This document shows, piece after piece, positions 43,063-54,082 of a stretch of 58,120 nucleotides of DNA. The DNA lies in contig LNEW01000090.1 of assembly GCA_001464375.1 (NCBI GenBank), positions 1 to 58,120 on the forward strand, in the 5' to 3' direction. The stretch is from Rhodospirillales bacterium Ga0074136. GTDB taxonomy: Bacteria > Pseudomonadota > Alphaproteobacteria > Acetobacterales > Acetobacteraceae. Numbering within the stretch: the stretch's first letter is position 1; the number at the start of each line of letters is the position of its first letter. A program made the position numbers and the translations under genes. The notes below the pieces were generated by a model, which ran no database searches, was not told the origin of the DNA, and worked only from the letters and a program-made list of their open reading frames with translations.

Positions 43063-44244
43063 CTACGTCGCCGCCTCGCCAGCACGGCGTGAACCTAACA
43101 CACGCTCGATGGCACGCAATGCGTTGCCGACATCGACCACCCAATCGCTATCGGATACAGCCGCAGGACAGATATACGCGCCGTACGGATTTCCCAGAAG
43201 ATTGGCAATTATCCAGTAGCTTATGTCAATAAAAGGACTCCTTAAGCCTGCGTTCTGAGGGCGTATTTCCAGGACAAAAGTCTCTGGCTGAGAGTAAATC
43301 ACATTCGTTAGGCCGGATCCATGCGCACCCACCACAATCTCAGAATTATGAAAAATTTTAATCTGTTCCTTAAATGTCAATTCTGAGCCCAATACAATTT
43401 TGAAACCGCTATTAGAAAGTGCGCTTTCGAGTTCAAGTTCATTTCGAAGAGGTCGAAATTTTGAATCTCTTCGTGAAATATATATCATTTTATTTCTGCT
43501 ATCTTCTTTATCGACCTGAGATCGCGATCGCTCTCGGATGAGTTCGAGGCCCTCTTTTGCGCTTCGGTGCAGGTGAGTTCTTGCAAACATACTCGTCGAG
43601 AGGACAGCCACATCAAAGTGCATGATTGGGCTATCAAGAAACAGCTGCCGGACTGGGTCGGTTTGTAAAAATAAGTCAATGGAATCTCGCTGAAAATCTG
43701 GCCCTTCCGGAAAAACAAAATTGTCTACGTCATCTATGAAATTGCACAGCATCGGAGCCTGGACGAGCGCTTCACTGTGCCAGTGAGTGTAGTTTCTATG
43801 CCATTTAGGATACATTAGGTAACTAACGCCTGGGATCCGCGGGCATTCGTTCATCATTTCGGAATGCCAACTGCCAACCGTATATACCCCCTCGCGAAGT
43901 TCAATACCATCGATCCGATGCGTCGGATTCAACGCGTAGTCTAGTTCGGCACAAATATGCCCCGAACCAAAAATGAGATGACCAGGCCGCGAGAAAAAAT
44001 ATACCCTTGGCAAGAAGACTATCTCTACTCCGGCGGACCAATATCTAGTTTTCGAAAATAATTTTTCCGCAAAAATTTTTGATCCTTCATTTTGTCCGCC
44101 AATGAATTCTGGCCGTGAAAGACTACATTCGCCAGACTCATGAACCCTTAATAAAGAAGGCCTCCCTCGTTTGGCAAGATTTACTCCTTGCGTAAACCGC
44201 TCCACCTGCTCGAAAGCGCGCCACGAAAATGGGGAGAGCTTCAT
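43063..44244 (-). CDS. glycosyltransferase family 61 (DUF563) protein
   Basis: 393 residues, AT-rich. YLMYPKWHRNYTHWHSEALV, a central region with MFARTHLHRSAKEGLELI, then MIYISRRDSKFRPLRNELEL, ESALSNSGFKIVLGSELTFK and IVVGAHGSGLTNVIYSQPET are GT61 landmarks (R-R-D/x-R-x-x-x-N-E and G-x-H-G-S/A-G-L-T-N). No signal peptide or membrane helix, so it is likely cytoplasmic. The 153-base gap before the sulfotransferase start is more GC-rich and shows no gene. It is divergent from the coiled-coil protein gene. Confidence 0.88.
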   Translation of the reverse strand: MKLSPFSWRAFEQVERFTQGVNLAKRGRPSLLRVHESGECSLSRPEFIGGQNEGSKIFAEKLFSKTRYWSAGVEIVFLPRVYFFSRPGHLIFGSGHICAELDYALNPTHRIDGIELREGVYTVGSWHSEMMNECPRIPGVSYLMYPKWHRNYTHWHSEALVQAPMLCNFIDDVDNFVFPEGPDFQRDSIDLFLQTDPVRQLFLDSPIMHFDVAVLSTSMFARTHLHRSAKEGLELIRERSRSQVDKEDSRNKMIYISRRDSKFRPLRNELELESALSNSGFKIVLGSELTFKEQIKIFHNSEIVVGAHGSGLTNVIYSQPETFVLEIRPQNAGLRSPFIDISYWIIANLLGNPYGAYICPAAVSDSDWVVDVGNALRAIERVLGSRRAGEAAT

Positions 44245-44429
44245 ATTCTTCCTATTTCTTTAGAGTTTTACAAATAATCTATTCTATTTCTCAATGGATG
44301 ACTCATTTTGTTTGGGGTTCTAGGAATATACTGTTCTTGGGCGGGTCGGCGTTAGCCACGATAAGGGTTTTCAAGATTTCTCTCATGTGGCTCCATACCA
44401 TGACCTCTATCAGTTTGGGCAATCCCTCA

Positions 44430-45026
44430 ATGGTGCAACTGACGGTCGCCGATGGAAATGCTGATCCGTCGGAACTGATTGCCGCCCTCCGCGCCGAGGT
44501 CGCCGACCTGCGCGCCCGCCTCGACGCCCAGGAACGCATCCTGCAGATGCGCGACGCCGCCCTCGCCGAAGCCCCGCAGGCAACCCCGCCCGCCGCCGAC
44601 CTCCCGCCCCTGCCCGACCATTTCGACATCGCCGCCGACCAGCTGCTTCCCGCCCAGGACGGCTTCTACCAACTCGAATGGGGTCCCGAGGGCGCCTTCC
44701 GCTGGACCGGCCCGGTGCAGGATGTCGGCTTCGACGCCTGGCTCGACCGCAGCGCGCCCCTGGTTGCCACGCTGCGCCTGTTCCATTTCGGCACCCCCGC
44801 CAATGCCGGCGAACTCGCCCTCGAGGTCGATGGCACCGCCTATCCCCTGGCGCGCGAGGGCAAGGACAAGGTCCTGCGTTCCGAACCCATCGCGACCCGC
44901 CCCGGCGACGGCCCGACGCGCCTGACACTGCGCGTGCCCCACCTGCATTCCCCCGCGGCGCGCGGGGCGGCGGACAAGCGCGTGCTCGGCGTCGCGTTCC
45001 AGCGCCTGCGCGTCGAACCGGCCTGA
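44430..45026 (+). CDS. coiled-coil plus beta-domain protein of a glycan operon, function unknown
   Basis: 198 residues from ATG 44430; ATG 44400 is also in frame, and neither has a strong ribosome site. Codon use becomes GC-rich at about 44430, which favours the later start. Residues 10-45 form a heptad-rich helix (LIAALRAEVADLRARLDAQE). The rest looks like a beta-sandwich: LPPLPDHFDIAADQLLPAQD, GFYQLEWGPEGAFRWTGPVQ and LRLFHFGTPANAGELALEVD. I do not recognise the family. It is followed after 12 bases by a GT2 gene, so it may be an accessory or recognition module for that transferase. Confidence 0.7.
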   Translation: MVQLTVADGNADPSELIAALRAEVADLRARLDAQERILQMRDAALAEAPQATPPAADLPPLPDHFDIAADQLLPAQDGFYQLEWGPEGAFRWTGPVQDVGFDAWLDRSAPLVATLRLFHFGTPANAGELALEVDGTAYPLAREGKDKVLRSEPIATRPGDGPTRLTLRVPHLHSPAARGAADKRVLGVAFQRLRVEPA

Positions 45027-45038
45027 GGACGCCACCGC

Positions 45039-45992
45039 ATGGCCGCGCCCGCCCGCCGCATCACCGCGGCCATCTGCACCTACGAACGCTACGACCTGCT
45101 GCCCGGCGCCATCGAATCGGCCCTCGCGCAGTCGCTGCCGGCCGCCGCCTTCCAGGTCGTGGTGGTCGACAATTCGCCCGACCCCGATCGCTCGGCGCGC
45201 GAAGCGGCTGCCTTCGCGGGCCATGACAATCTGCTCTGGCACCACGAACCGCGGCCCGGCCTGTCGAATGCCCGCAACGTCGCCGCGCGCCTGGCTGGCG
45301 CACCGCTGATCGCCTACCTCGACGATGATGCCCGCGCCGATGCCGTGTGGCTCGAGAACATCGCCGGCTGCTTCGACCAGTTCGGCGACAGCGTGCAGGT
45401 GGTCGGCGGGCGCATCCGGCCCTGGTGGGGCGCCCCGCGCCCCGCCTGGCTGGCCGACGAGATGCTGGGCGACATCACCGTGGTGGACCTCGGCCCCGAA
45501 CGGCGGCTGGTGCGCGACGGCGAATGGGTGGCGGGGGCCAATATCGCGTTCCGCATCGCCGCGCTCCAGGCGGCCGGCTGGTTCGACACCTCGCTCGGGC
45601 GCACCGGCGGCGGCGCCAGCCTGCTCTCGGCCGAGGAAACGGCGCTGACCGACCGCATCCGCGCGCTGGGTGGCCTGGTCGCCTACGATCCGCTGGCGGC
45701 GGTGGACCATTGGGTCGATCCCGAGCGCCTGACGCAGCGCTGGTTCCGCCGCCGCGCCGCCTGGCAGGCGGTCTCCGACTATCTGCGCGACCCCAAGGCC
45801 AGGCTGGCGCAGCGCGAGGAATCCTGGGCCGCGGTGAAGGGATTCCTGCTGCAGCAGAACCCCGCCGACCGCACGCTGCGCGGCCTCGCGCTCGAACAGG
45901 ACGGCGCGGCGGAATTCCGCTGGCAGGTCTCGGCCGTCTACAACGCCGTCACCGCGCTGCTCGCCGGCCTCGATGAACGCGATGATCTCTGA
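45039..45992 (+). CDS. family 2 glycosyltransferase
   Basis: 317 residues. ITAAICTYERYDLLPGAIES is the GT-A fold start; FQVVVVDNSPDPDRSAREAA then GLSNARNVAARLAGAPLIAY and LDDDARADAVWLENI (metal-binding D-D-D) follow. VAGANIAFRIAALQAAGWFD and GGGASLLSAEETALTDRIRA (acceptor E-E-T) complete the pattern. The C-terminal 90 residues are a helical extension. It overlaps the next gene by 20 bases. Sugar donor unknown. Confidence 0.92.
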   Translation: MAAPARRITAAICTYERYDLLPGAIESALAQSLPAAAFQVVVVDNSPDPDRSAREAAAFAGHDNLLWHHEPRPGLSNARNVAARLAGAPLIAYLDDDARADAVWLENIAGCFDQFGDSVQVVGGRIRPWWGAPRPAWLADEMLGDITVVDLGPERRLVRDGEWVAGANIAFRIAALQAAGWFDTSLGRTGGGASLLSAEETALTDRIRALGGLVAYDPLAAVDHWVDPERLTQRWFRRRAAWQAVSDYLRDPKARLAQREESWAAVKGFLLQQNPADRTLRGLALEQDGAAEFRWQVSAVYNAVTALLAGLDERDDL

Positions 45993-48261
45993 TCCGCCGG
46001 GCGGGTCCTGGGACGGGTTGCGCGTCCTGGTGCTCTCGCCGGTGCCGACCTGGCCGGTCACGCTGGGCAACCGCAACCGCATCGTGCAGGTGAACCGCGC
46101 CCTGCAGCGCGAGGGCGCGCGGGTGTCGTTGCTGCACTACCCCTCGGACGACGAATGGCGCGCCCGCCTGCCGCGCGCCGCCCTCGCCGAAATGACCGCC
46201 CAGTGGGATGAGGTCTTCACCTGCCCGGTCACCCGCCCGCTGCACACCCGCCCGTCGGAGGGCGAGGACCACGCCGCGGACGACTGGTGGGACCCGGCGA
46301 TCGGCCAGATGCTCGACTGGCTGTTCAAGGTCGGGCGCTACGATGCGCTGCTGGTGAACTACACGTGGCTGTCGAAGGCGCTGGAACACGCGCCCGCCGG
46401 CGTGCTGCGCATCCTGGACACGCATGACCGCTTCTCGGACCGCCGTGCGCTGCTGGCGCAGAACGGGCTGCCGCCGGAATACTTCCACACCACACAGGAC
46501 CAGGAACGCCTGGCGCTCGACCGCGCCGACATCGTCTGGGCCATCAAGGACCAGGAAGCCGAGTTCTTTCGCAGCATCACCACGCGGCCGGTTCGCACGC
46601 TGCTGCATGCCGAACCGGTCCGCGCGCTACCCGCGCCTGCGGTGCGCGACGGCGTGCTGCGCCTGGGCATCGTGGGCGGGCGCAACAATATCAACGCCAG
46701 CAACATCCGCGACTTCCTGAAGGTGGCGGATGCCTACCTGCGGCGCACCCTGCTGCCGGTCGAGATCGTGGTGGGCGGATCGGTCTGCGACCTGCTCGAA
46801 GGCCTGCACCTGCCCTACCTGCGCCTGCTCGGCCGGGTCGAGGACATGGACGAGCTCTATGCCCAGGTCGATGCCGTGCTGGCGCCGCTGGCCTTCTCCA
46901 CCGGGCTCAAGATCAAGGTCGGCGAGGCGCTGTCGCGCGGCAAGCCGCTGGTGAGCCACGCGCACGCCTTCGAAGGCTACGTGCCGACGCACCCCTTCCA
47001 TGAATGCAGCGACTTCGACGCGATGATGCGCGCCATCCATCGCCTGGTGCGCGACCCCGCCGCGCTGGATGCGCTGGCCGACGCGTCGCGGCGCTCGGTC
47101 GCGCAGGCGCAGGCCGGCATCCAGGACACGCTGCAGGATGCCGGGCGACGGGCCGGGCAATTGCCGCCCTCGGTCATCGTCTCGTTGCGCTTCGACCAGG
47201 CGCGCCTCGGCGCGCTCGGCTTCGACCACCTGCTGGATGCGGCGCGCTACGCCGGCTTCCGCGCCCCGGTGGTGTTCCATTTCGCCGGGGATTCGGCGGC
47301 GGCCGACCCGGCAGCGCTGCGGCTGCTGTCGGCGCGCGGGCGCGCGGTGGTGGACCCGGGTGCCGCACCCCTGCCGGCTGCCGTGGCCGATATCCTGTTC
47401 GACGACGCCAAGCCGCGGCTGGCGTCGCTGGCCGCGCTGCTCGGTGAAACGCACCTGATGGCCTGGTTCGCGGCACTGCCGGCCGAGTTGCCCTCGGGGC
47501 CCGTGCGGACCCGCGTCGGTGCCTGCCACCTGGGCGCCTTGTCGCTCGATGGCGGGCTGCCCGACCCGATCGACCTGGCCGCGCTGGCCCGCCCGTTCCC
47601 GCGCTTCCTGGTGCTCGAGGAGACGCCCTCGCGGGAGTCGGCGGTGGTGATGCTGGGCGCGCGCGCCGACCGCGCCTCGGTGCCGCTGCTCTGGCGCGGC
47701 GAGGACAGCCGGCTGCTGGCGGCGTTGCGTGCCGGCGCGCCCGGCCCGGTCGCGCTGATCTGCGAGGATGCGACGGCGCATGCCATCGTGCCGGTCCTGG
47801 CCTGCCTGACCGGCATGCTGGGCCGCGCTGTGGCGCTGTTCTGTCCCGCGCCGGACACCCCGCCGGCCTGGCCGACAACCGGCCCGCTGGCGGTGCGCAC
47901 CGAGGCGGTGACCTTGGCGCCGCTGGAGGCCTTCTTCGCGCCGGCCACCTGGGCCACCCGCCGCCCGGCCTTCATCCTGGAGCATGGCCGTCCGCGTGCC
48001 GCCCTGCCGGCGCGGGAGGTGGCGCTGCGCGCCGGCATCGCGCATCTGCGCTTCGGCGACGCCGGCGCACCGGCCGTGGTCTCGACCGCGCCGGCCATGT
48101 CGTACCGCACGCGCGGCTTCGTCTCGACGGCGCTGGTTCTGGCCCTGCTGCACCGGCGCGATGGCGCCGTGCCGCCGAACACCGGCGCGCCGGAGGAATA
48201 CGGGCGCGATGCCGGCTGGGCGCGGCTGTGGGGGGAACTTGGGCGGCTCGTCGCGGCCTGA
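45973..48261 (+). CDS. GT4-like glycosyltransferase fused to a long unrecognised C-terminal region
   Basis: 762 residues. Residues 1-385 are a GT-B transferase: LRVLVLSPVPTWPVTLGNRN, RILDTHDRFSDRRALLAQNG, LRLGIVGGRNNINASNIRDF, YLRLLGRVEDMDELYAQVDA and VLAPLAFSTGLKIKVGEALS with RGKPLVSHAHAFEG (donor-site Lys and Glu). Residues about 390-762 carry no motif known to me; this half is hydrophobic-strand and Ala-rich, begins PPSVIVSLRFDQARLGALGF and may be a second degenerate GT-B-like fold. The overlap with the GT2 gene shows one operon. Ends 302 bases before metY. Confidence 0.8.
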   Translation: MNAMISDPPGGSWDGLRVLVLSPVPTWPVTLGNRNRIVQVNRALQREGARVSLLHYPSDDEWRARLPRAALAEMTAQWDEVFTCPVTRPLHTRPSEGEDHAADDWWDPAIGQMLDWLFKVGRYDALLVNYTWLSKALEHAPAGVLRILDTHDRFSDRRALLAQNGLPPEYFHTTQDQERLALDRADIVWAIKDQEAEFFRSITTRPVRTLLHAEPVRALPAPAVRDGVLRLGIVGGRNNINASNIRDFLKVADAYLRRTLLPVEIVVGGSVCDLLEGLHLPYLRLLGRVEDMDELYAQVDAVLAPLAFSTGLKIKVGEALSRGKPLVSHAHAFEGYVPTHPFHECSDFDAMMRAIHRLVRDPAALDALADASRRSVAQAQAGIQDTLQDAGRRAGQLPPSVIVSLRFDQARLGALGFDHLLDAARYAGFRAPVVFHFAGDSAAADPAALRLLSARGRAVVDPGAAPLPAAVADILFDDAKPRLASLAALLGETHLMAWFAALPAELPSGPVRTRVGACHLGALSLDGGLPDPIDLAALARPFPRFLVLEETPSRESAVVMLGARADRASVPLLWRGEDSRLLAALRAGAPGPVALICEDATAHAIVPVLACLTGMLGRAVALFCPAPDTPPAWPTTGPLAVRTEAVTLAPLEAFFAPATWATRRPAFILEHGRPRAALPAREVALRAGIAHLRFGDAGAPAVVSTAPAMSYRTRGFVSTALVLALLHRRDGAVPPNTGAPEEYGRDAGWARLWGELGRLVAA

Positions 48262-51251
<2,990 letters not shown>

Positions 51252-51260
51252 GCGGCGCCC

Positions 51261-51293
51261 ATACCAGCGGTCGATGTCACTGACCGCTGGTAT
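51261..51293. terminator. perfect 12-bp inverted repeat between convergent genes
   Basis: ATACCAGCGGTC and GACCGCTGGTAT pair without mismatch around a 9-base loop, 10 bases after the small gene downstream of hemB and ahead of the converging DUF5368-like gene. There is no T-run, so it may be a bidirectional terminator stem or a copy of a dispersed extragenic palindrome. The rest of the 160-base gap contains a second short repeat (GGTACG/CGTACC). Confidence 0.45.
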
Positions 51294-51411
51294 CCGCTTC
51301 TGCCGGCCCTCAGGGGCGTGGCGGAAACCGCTGGTGCCCTCGGCTTCGCCGGAGTGTCGCCGGCGGCGATTCAGGCGCCGGGGTACGAATCAGCGTCACG
51401 TACCGTCGGCG

Positions 51412-51795
51412 TCAGGCCTCGATCGCCCGCTCGCCCCGCAGCGCCACCGGTGCGCGGGTGGGCGCGAACAGCCCCATCAGCGCATAGGCGCCGATCGTGC
51501 TGCCGATCAGGCCGCCCACGAAGATGCCCACGGCCAGCAGCCAGTCAATCGGCCCGCCCATGTCGCCAGGCGTTGAATTCGTGACCGCGAACATGGCGAT
51601 CACCGCGGCCACGCCGCCCAGCACGCCGGCCAGCTCGGCCCGCACCAGCCGCGCCGCGACCACGCCGCGGTCGCGCACCAGCACAGCGGCGAAGGCGAGC
51701 GTCGCCACCACGCACGCGACCAGGACGGCCCAGAAGGTCCAGCCCATCATTTCCTGGAACACCGCGACCAGCGTCGCAACGTCGAGATCCTTCAT
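51412..51795 (-). CDS. DUF5368-like small membrane protein
   Basis: 127 residues with three membrane segments: FWAVLVACVVATLAFAAVLV, LAGVLGGVAAVIAMFAV and WLLAVGIFVGGLIGSTIGAY. The N-terminus DVATLVAVFQEMMGWTFWA and the T-N-S-x-x-x-D-M-G-G-P-I-D loop resemble proteins annotated DUF5368 in alphaproteobacteria (from memory). It lies 12 bases after the sulfide:quinone oxidoreductase gene and is surely co-transcribed, so it may help anchor or tune that enzyme. Function unknown. Confidence 0.75.
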   Translation of the reverse strand: MKDLDVATLVAVFQEMMGWTFWAVLVACVVATLAFAAVLVRDRGVVAARLVRAELAGVLGGVAAVIAMFAVTNSTPGDMGGPIDWLLAVGIFVGGLIGSTIGAYALMGLFAPTRAPVALRGERAIEA

Positions 51796-51807
51796 GGTCG
51801 TTCTCCT

Positions 51808-53121
51808 TCAGGCGCGGCCGCGCAGCATCGCGAGGTAGGTCGGCTTCAGTCCGACCTCCTTCATGATCCAGGTGATCCAGAGTTCCTCGAGCGGTGCGAT
51901 GAGTCCCGGGAAGGACGGCACCAGATTGTCCTGGTAGTCGAACTCCACCAGCATCGCCCGGCCGATACGCGTGATCAGCGGGCAGGAGGTGTAGCCCGTG
52001 TAGCGCTCGGCACTCTCCCGCCCCTGGATCGACGCGACCAGATGGTCCACCGCGACCGGCACCTGCCATTTGACGCTCGCCGCCGTCTTGCCCTTGGGCA
52101 CGCCGGCCACGTCGCCCACGCAGAACACCTCGGGGAAGCGGACATGGCGCAAGGTGCCGCGATCGACCTCGGCCCAGCCATCGGCCGCGAAAGGGCCGGC
52201 CTGCCAGGGCAGCGGCGAATTGCGCACCACCGGCGGCGCGCGCATCGGCGGCACCACGTTGATGAAGTCGTAGCGCTGCTCCACATCGCCGCCCGGCGTG
52301 CGGAAGGTGGCGATGCGCCGGCCCGGGTCGATCGCGCGCAGCACGTGGTCGTGCGTCACGCGGATTCCGCGCTCCTGGTACAGCATGCGCACCCGCTCGG
52401 CGACGATCGGCACCGAGAACAGCACGCGGTTGTGCGCGTTGTAGGTCAGTTCCGCGCGGGCGCGGTTGCCACGGCGGCGCAGGATGTCGTCGGTGAGAAA
52501 GGCGTATTTCAGCGGCGCGCCGGCGCATTTCATCTCGGTCGCCGGGCGCAGGAAGATGCCCGCGCCGCCGCGGTCGGCGAAGTCCGACATGGCGCGCCAC
52601 GTCGCCTCGGCCTGCTCGGGTCCCGCATAGACGCTGCCCAGCCCGTCGCGCCCGATGCGGGCGACGTCCATCCCCTCGATGGCAGCGTAGTCGAGGTGCA
52701 GGCCGGTCGCCACGACCAGGTAGTCGTAGGACAGGCGTCGGCCGGATTCGGTGGTCACGTTGCGCCCGACGGGATCGATCTCGGCGGCGGCTTCCTCGAC
52801 CAGGTTGACGCCGGCCATGATGTAGTCGCGCGTGGCGGACAGTACGTAGCCCTTCGACTTCAGCCCTGCGGCCACCAGCGTGAAGCCCGGCTGGTAGATG
52901 TGCTCCCGCCGCTTGTCGATCAGCGTGATGTCGGCGCCGTCGAGCCGCTGCGCCAGGCGCGACGCGGCCGCGAGGCCCGCAGCGCCGGCGCCCAGGATCA
53001 GAATGCGCGCGCGGGATGGGACTCGCGGTTGCGACCTCGCGGCGCCCACCGGGGCTGCGGCGAACAGCGCGGCCCCGGCCAGCAGGCCGCGGCGGCTGAG
53101 GGTATTCCAGGCATCCGGCAT
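51808..53121 (-). CDS. sqr: sulfide:quinone oxidoreductase, type II (SQRDL-like), Tat-exported
   Basis: 437 residues from the ATG with GAGGAGGGAG upstream. TLSRRGLLAGAALFAAAP is a twin-arginine signal, so the folded flavoprotein is likely exported. ILILGAGAAGLAAASRLAQR binds FAD. The redox cysteines are C199 in EMKCAGAPLKYAF and C380 in GYTSCPLITRIG, matching the two-cysteine layout of the mitochondrial-type SQOR; the third Cys of type I enzymes is absent. FCVGDVAGVPKGKTAASVKW is the second flavin block. It oxidises sulfide and reduces quinone. Operon with the DUF5368-like gene. Confidence 0.88.
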   Translation of the reverse strand: MPDAWNTLSRRGLLAGAALFAAAPVGAARSQPRVPSRARILILGAGAAGLAAASRLAQRLDGADITLIDKRREHIYQPGFTLVAAGLKSKGYVLSATRDYIMAGVNLVEEAAAEIDPVGRNVTTESGRRLSYDYLVVATGLHLDYAAIEGMDVARIGRDGLGSVYAGPEQAEATWRAMSDFADRGGAGIFLRPATEMKCAGAPLKYAFLTDDILRRRGNRARAELTYNAHNRVLFSVPIVAERVRMLYQERGIRVTHDHVLRAIDPGRRIATFRTPGGDVEQRYDFINVVPPMRAPPVVRNSPLPWQAGPFAADGWAEVDRGTLRHVRFPEVFCVGDVAGVPKGKTAASVKWQVPVAVDHLVASIQGRESAERYTGYTSCPLITRIGRAMLVEFDYQDNLVPSFPGLIAPLEELWITWIMKEVGLKPTYLAMLRGRA

Positions 53122-53166
53122 CGCTCCCTCCTCGACCCGGACGTGGCCGGGATTAATCGTACTGTT

Positions 53167-53208
53167 CTTATGTTCGAATTTCCTGATCCTCATTTTGCGC
53201 CAGATCAA
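53167..53208 (-). promoter_or_regulatory. sqr: candidate FNR/FixK-type box and -10 element of sqr
   Basis: On the minus strand TTGAT-CTGG-CGCAA (53208-53195) matches the FNR/FixK consensus TTGAT-N4-ATCAA at 8 of 10 positions. CATAAG at 53172-53167 serves as -10. A start at about 53160 would put the box centre at -41.5, the class II activator position, and leave a 38-40 base leader to the sqr ATG. The rest of the 166-base divergent gap to the SDR gene shows no second clear site. Confidence 0.5.
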
Positions 53209-53287
53209 TCCGGAACCGACGAACCCTCCGCGCGGCATGGACGTCCGGGCGCCGCGGCGCGAGGCTACCCGGCGGGAGGATTTTCGC

Positions 53288-54082
53288 ATGACACAGGATT
53301 GGCTGGGCCTGGCCGGACGGGTCGCGGTCGTGACCGGGGCGGCAGGTGGAATCGGGGCGGCCATCGCATCGGAACTGTCGGGCGCGGGCGTGGCCGTGGC
53401 GCTGCTCGATCGCGACGCACCGGCGGCCGAGGCGCTGGCCGCCAGGCTGCGCGATCGCGGCGCGCGCGCCTTCGCCACCGCCTGCGACACGACCGATGAA
53501 GCCAGCGTCCGCGCGGCCTTCGCCGCAGCGCGCGCCGCGCTCGGCGATGCCGACATCCTGGTCAACAACGCCGGCATCCTGCGGCCGGGGCCGCTCGCCG
53601 ACATCGCGACCGACCAGTGGAACGCGCTTCTGGCGGTGAACCTGACCGGCTACCTGACCTGCGCGCAGGCGGTGCGCGCGCAGATGCTGGCGCGTGGCGG
53701 CGGGGCGATCATCCACATCGCGTCGATCGCCGCGACCAATCCGCAGCCGCGCAGCGGTGCCTACAGCCCGTCCAAGGCCGCTGTCGCCATGCTGTCGCGC
53801 CAGCTGGCGCTGGAATGGGGCCCCGAGGGCATCCGCAGCAACATCGTCAGCCCCGGCTTCATCCGCACGCCACTGTCGGAAGCCTTCTACCAGGCGCCGG
53901 GCATCCTGGAGCGGCGGGAAGCAATGTTGCCCAGCCGGCGCATCGGCACGCCCGGCGACATCGCCGATGCCGTCACCTTCCTCGCCAGCGCTCGCGCGGC
54001 CTATGTGAACGGCGCGGAACTGCTGGTCGATGGCGGGCTCGACCAGGCGCTGATGGAACTCACGCCGCGGCCTGGCTACTGA
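53288..54082 (+). CDS. short-chain dehydrogenase/reductase (classical SDR)
   Basis: 264 residues; ATG with GGGAGGA upstream. VAVVTGAAGGIGAAIASELS is the T-G-x-x-x-G-I-G cofactor loop; ILVNNAGILRPGPL is the N-N-A-G motif; HIASIAATNPQPRSGAYSPS followed by K holds the Ser, Tyr and Lys of the active site; SNIVSPGFIRTPL and AYVNGAELLVDGG end the fold. The aliphatic/Asp pattern LLDRDAP after the second strand points to NAD preference. Substrate unknown. Its end overlaps the converging hydrolase by 7 bases. Confidence 0.93.
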   Translation: MTQDWLGLAGRVAVVTGAAGGIGAAIASELSGAGVAVALLDRDAPAAEALAARLRDRGARAFATACDTTDEASVRAAFAAARAALGDADILVNNAGILRPGPLADIATDQWNALLAVNLTGYLTCAQAVRAQMLARGGGAIIHIASIAATNPQPRSGAYSPSKAAVAMLSRQLALEWGPEGIRSNIVSPGFIRTPLSEAFYQAPGILERREAMLPSRRIGTPGDIADAVTFLASARAAYVNGAELLVDGGLDQALMELTPRPGY

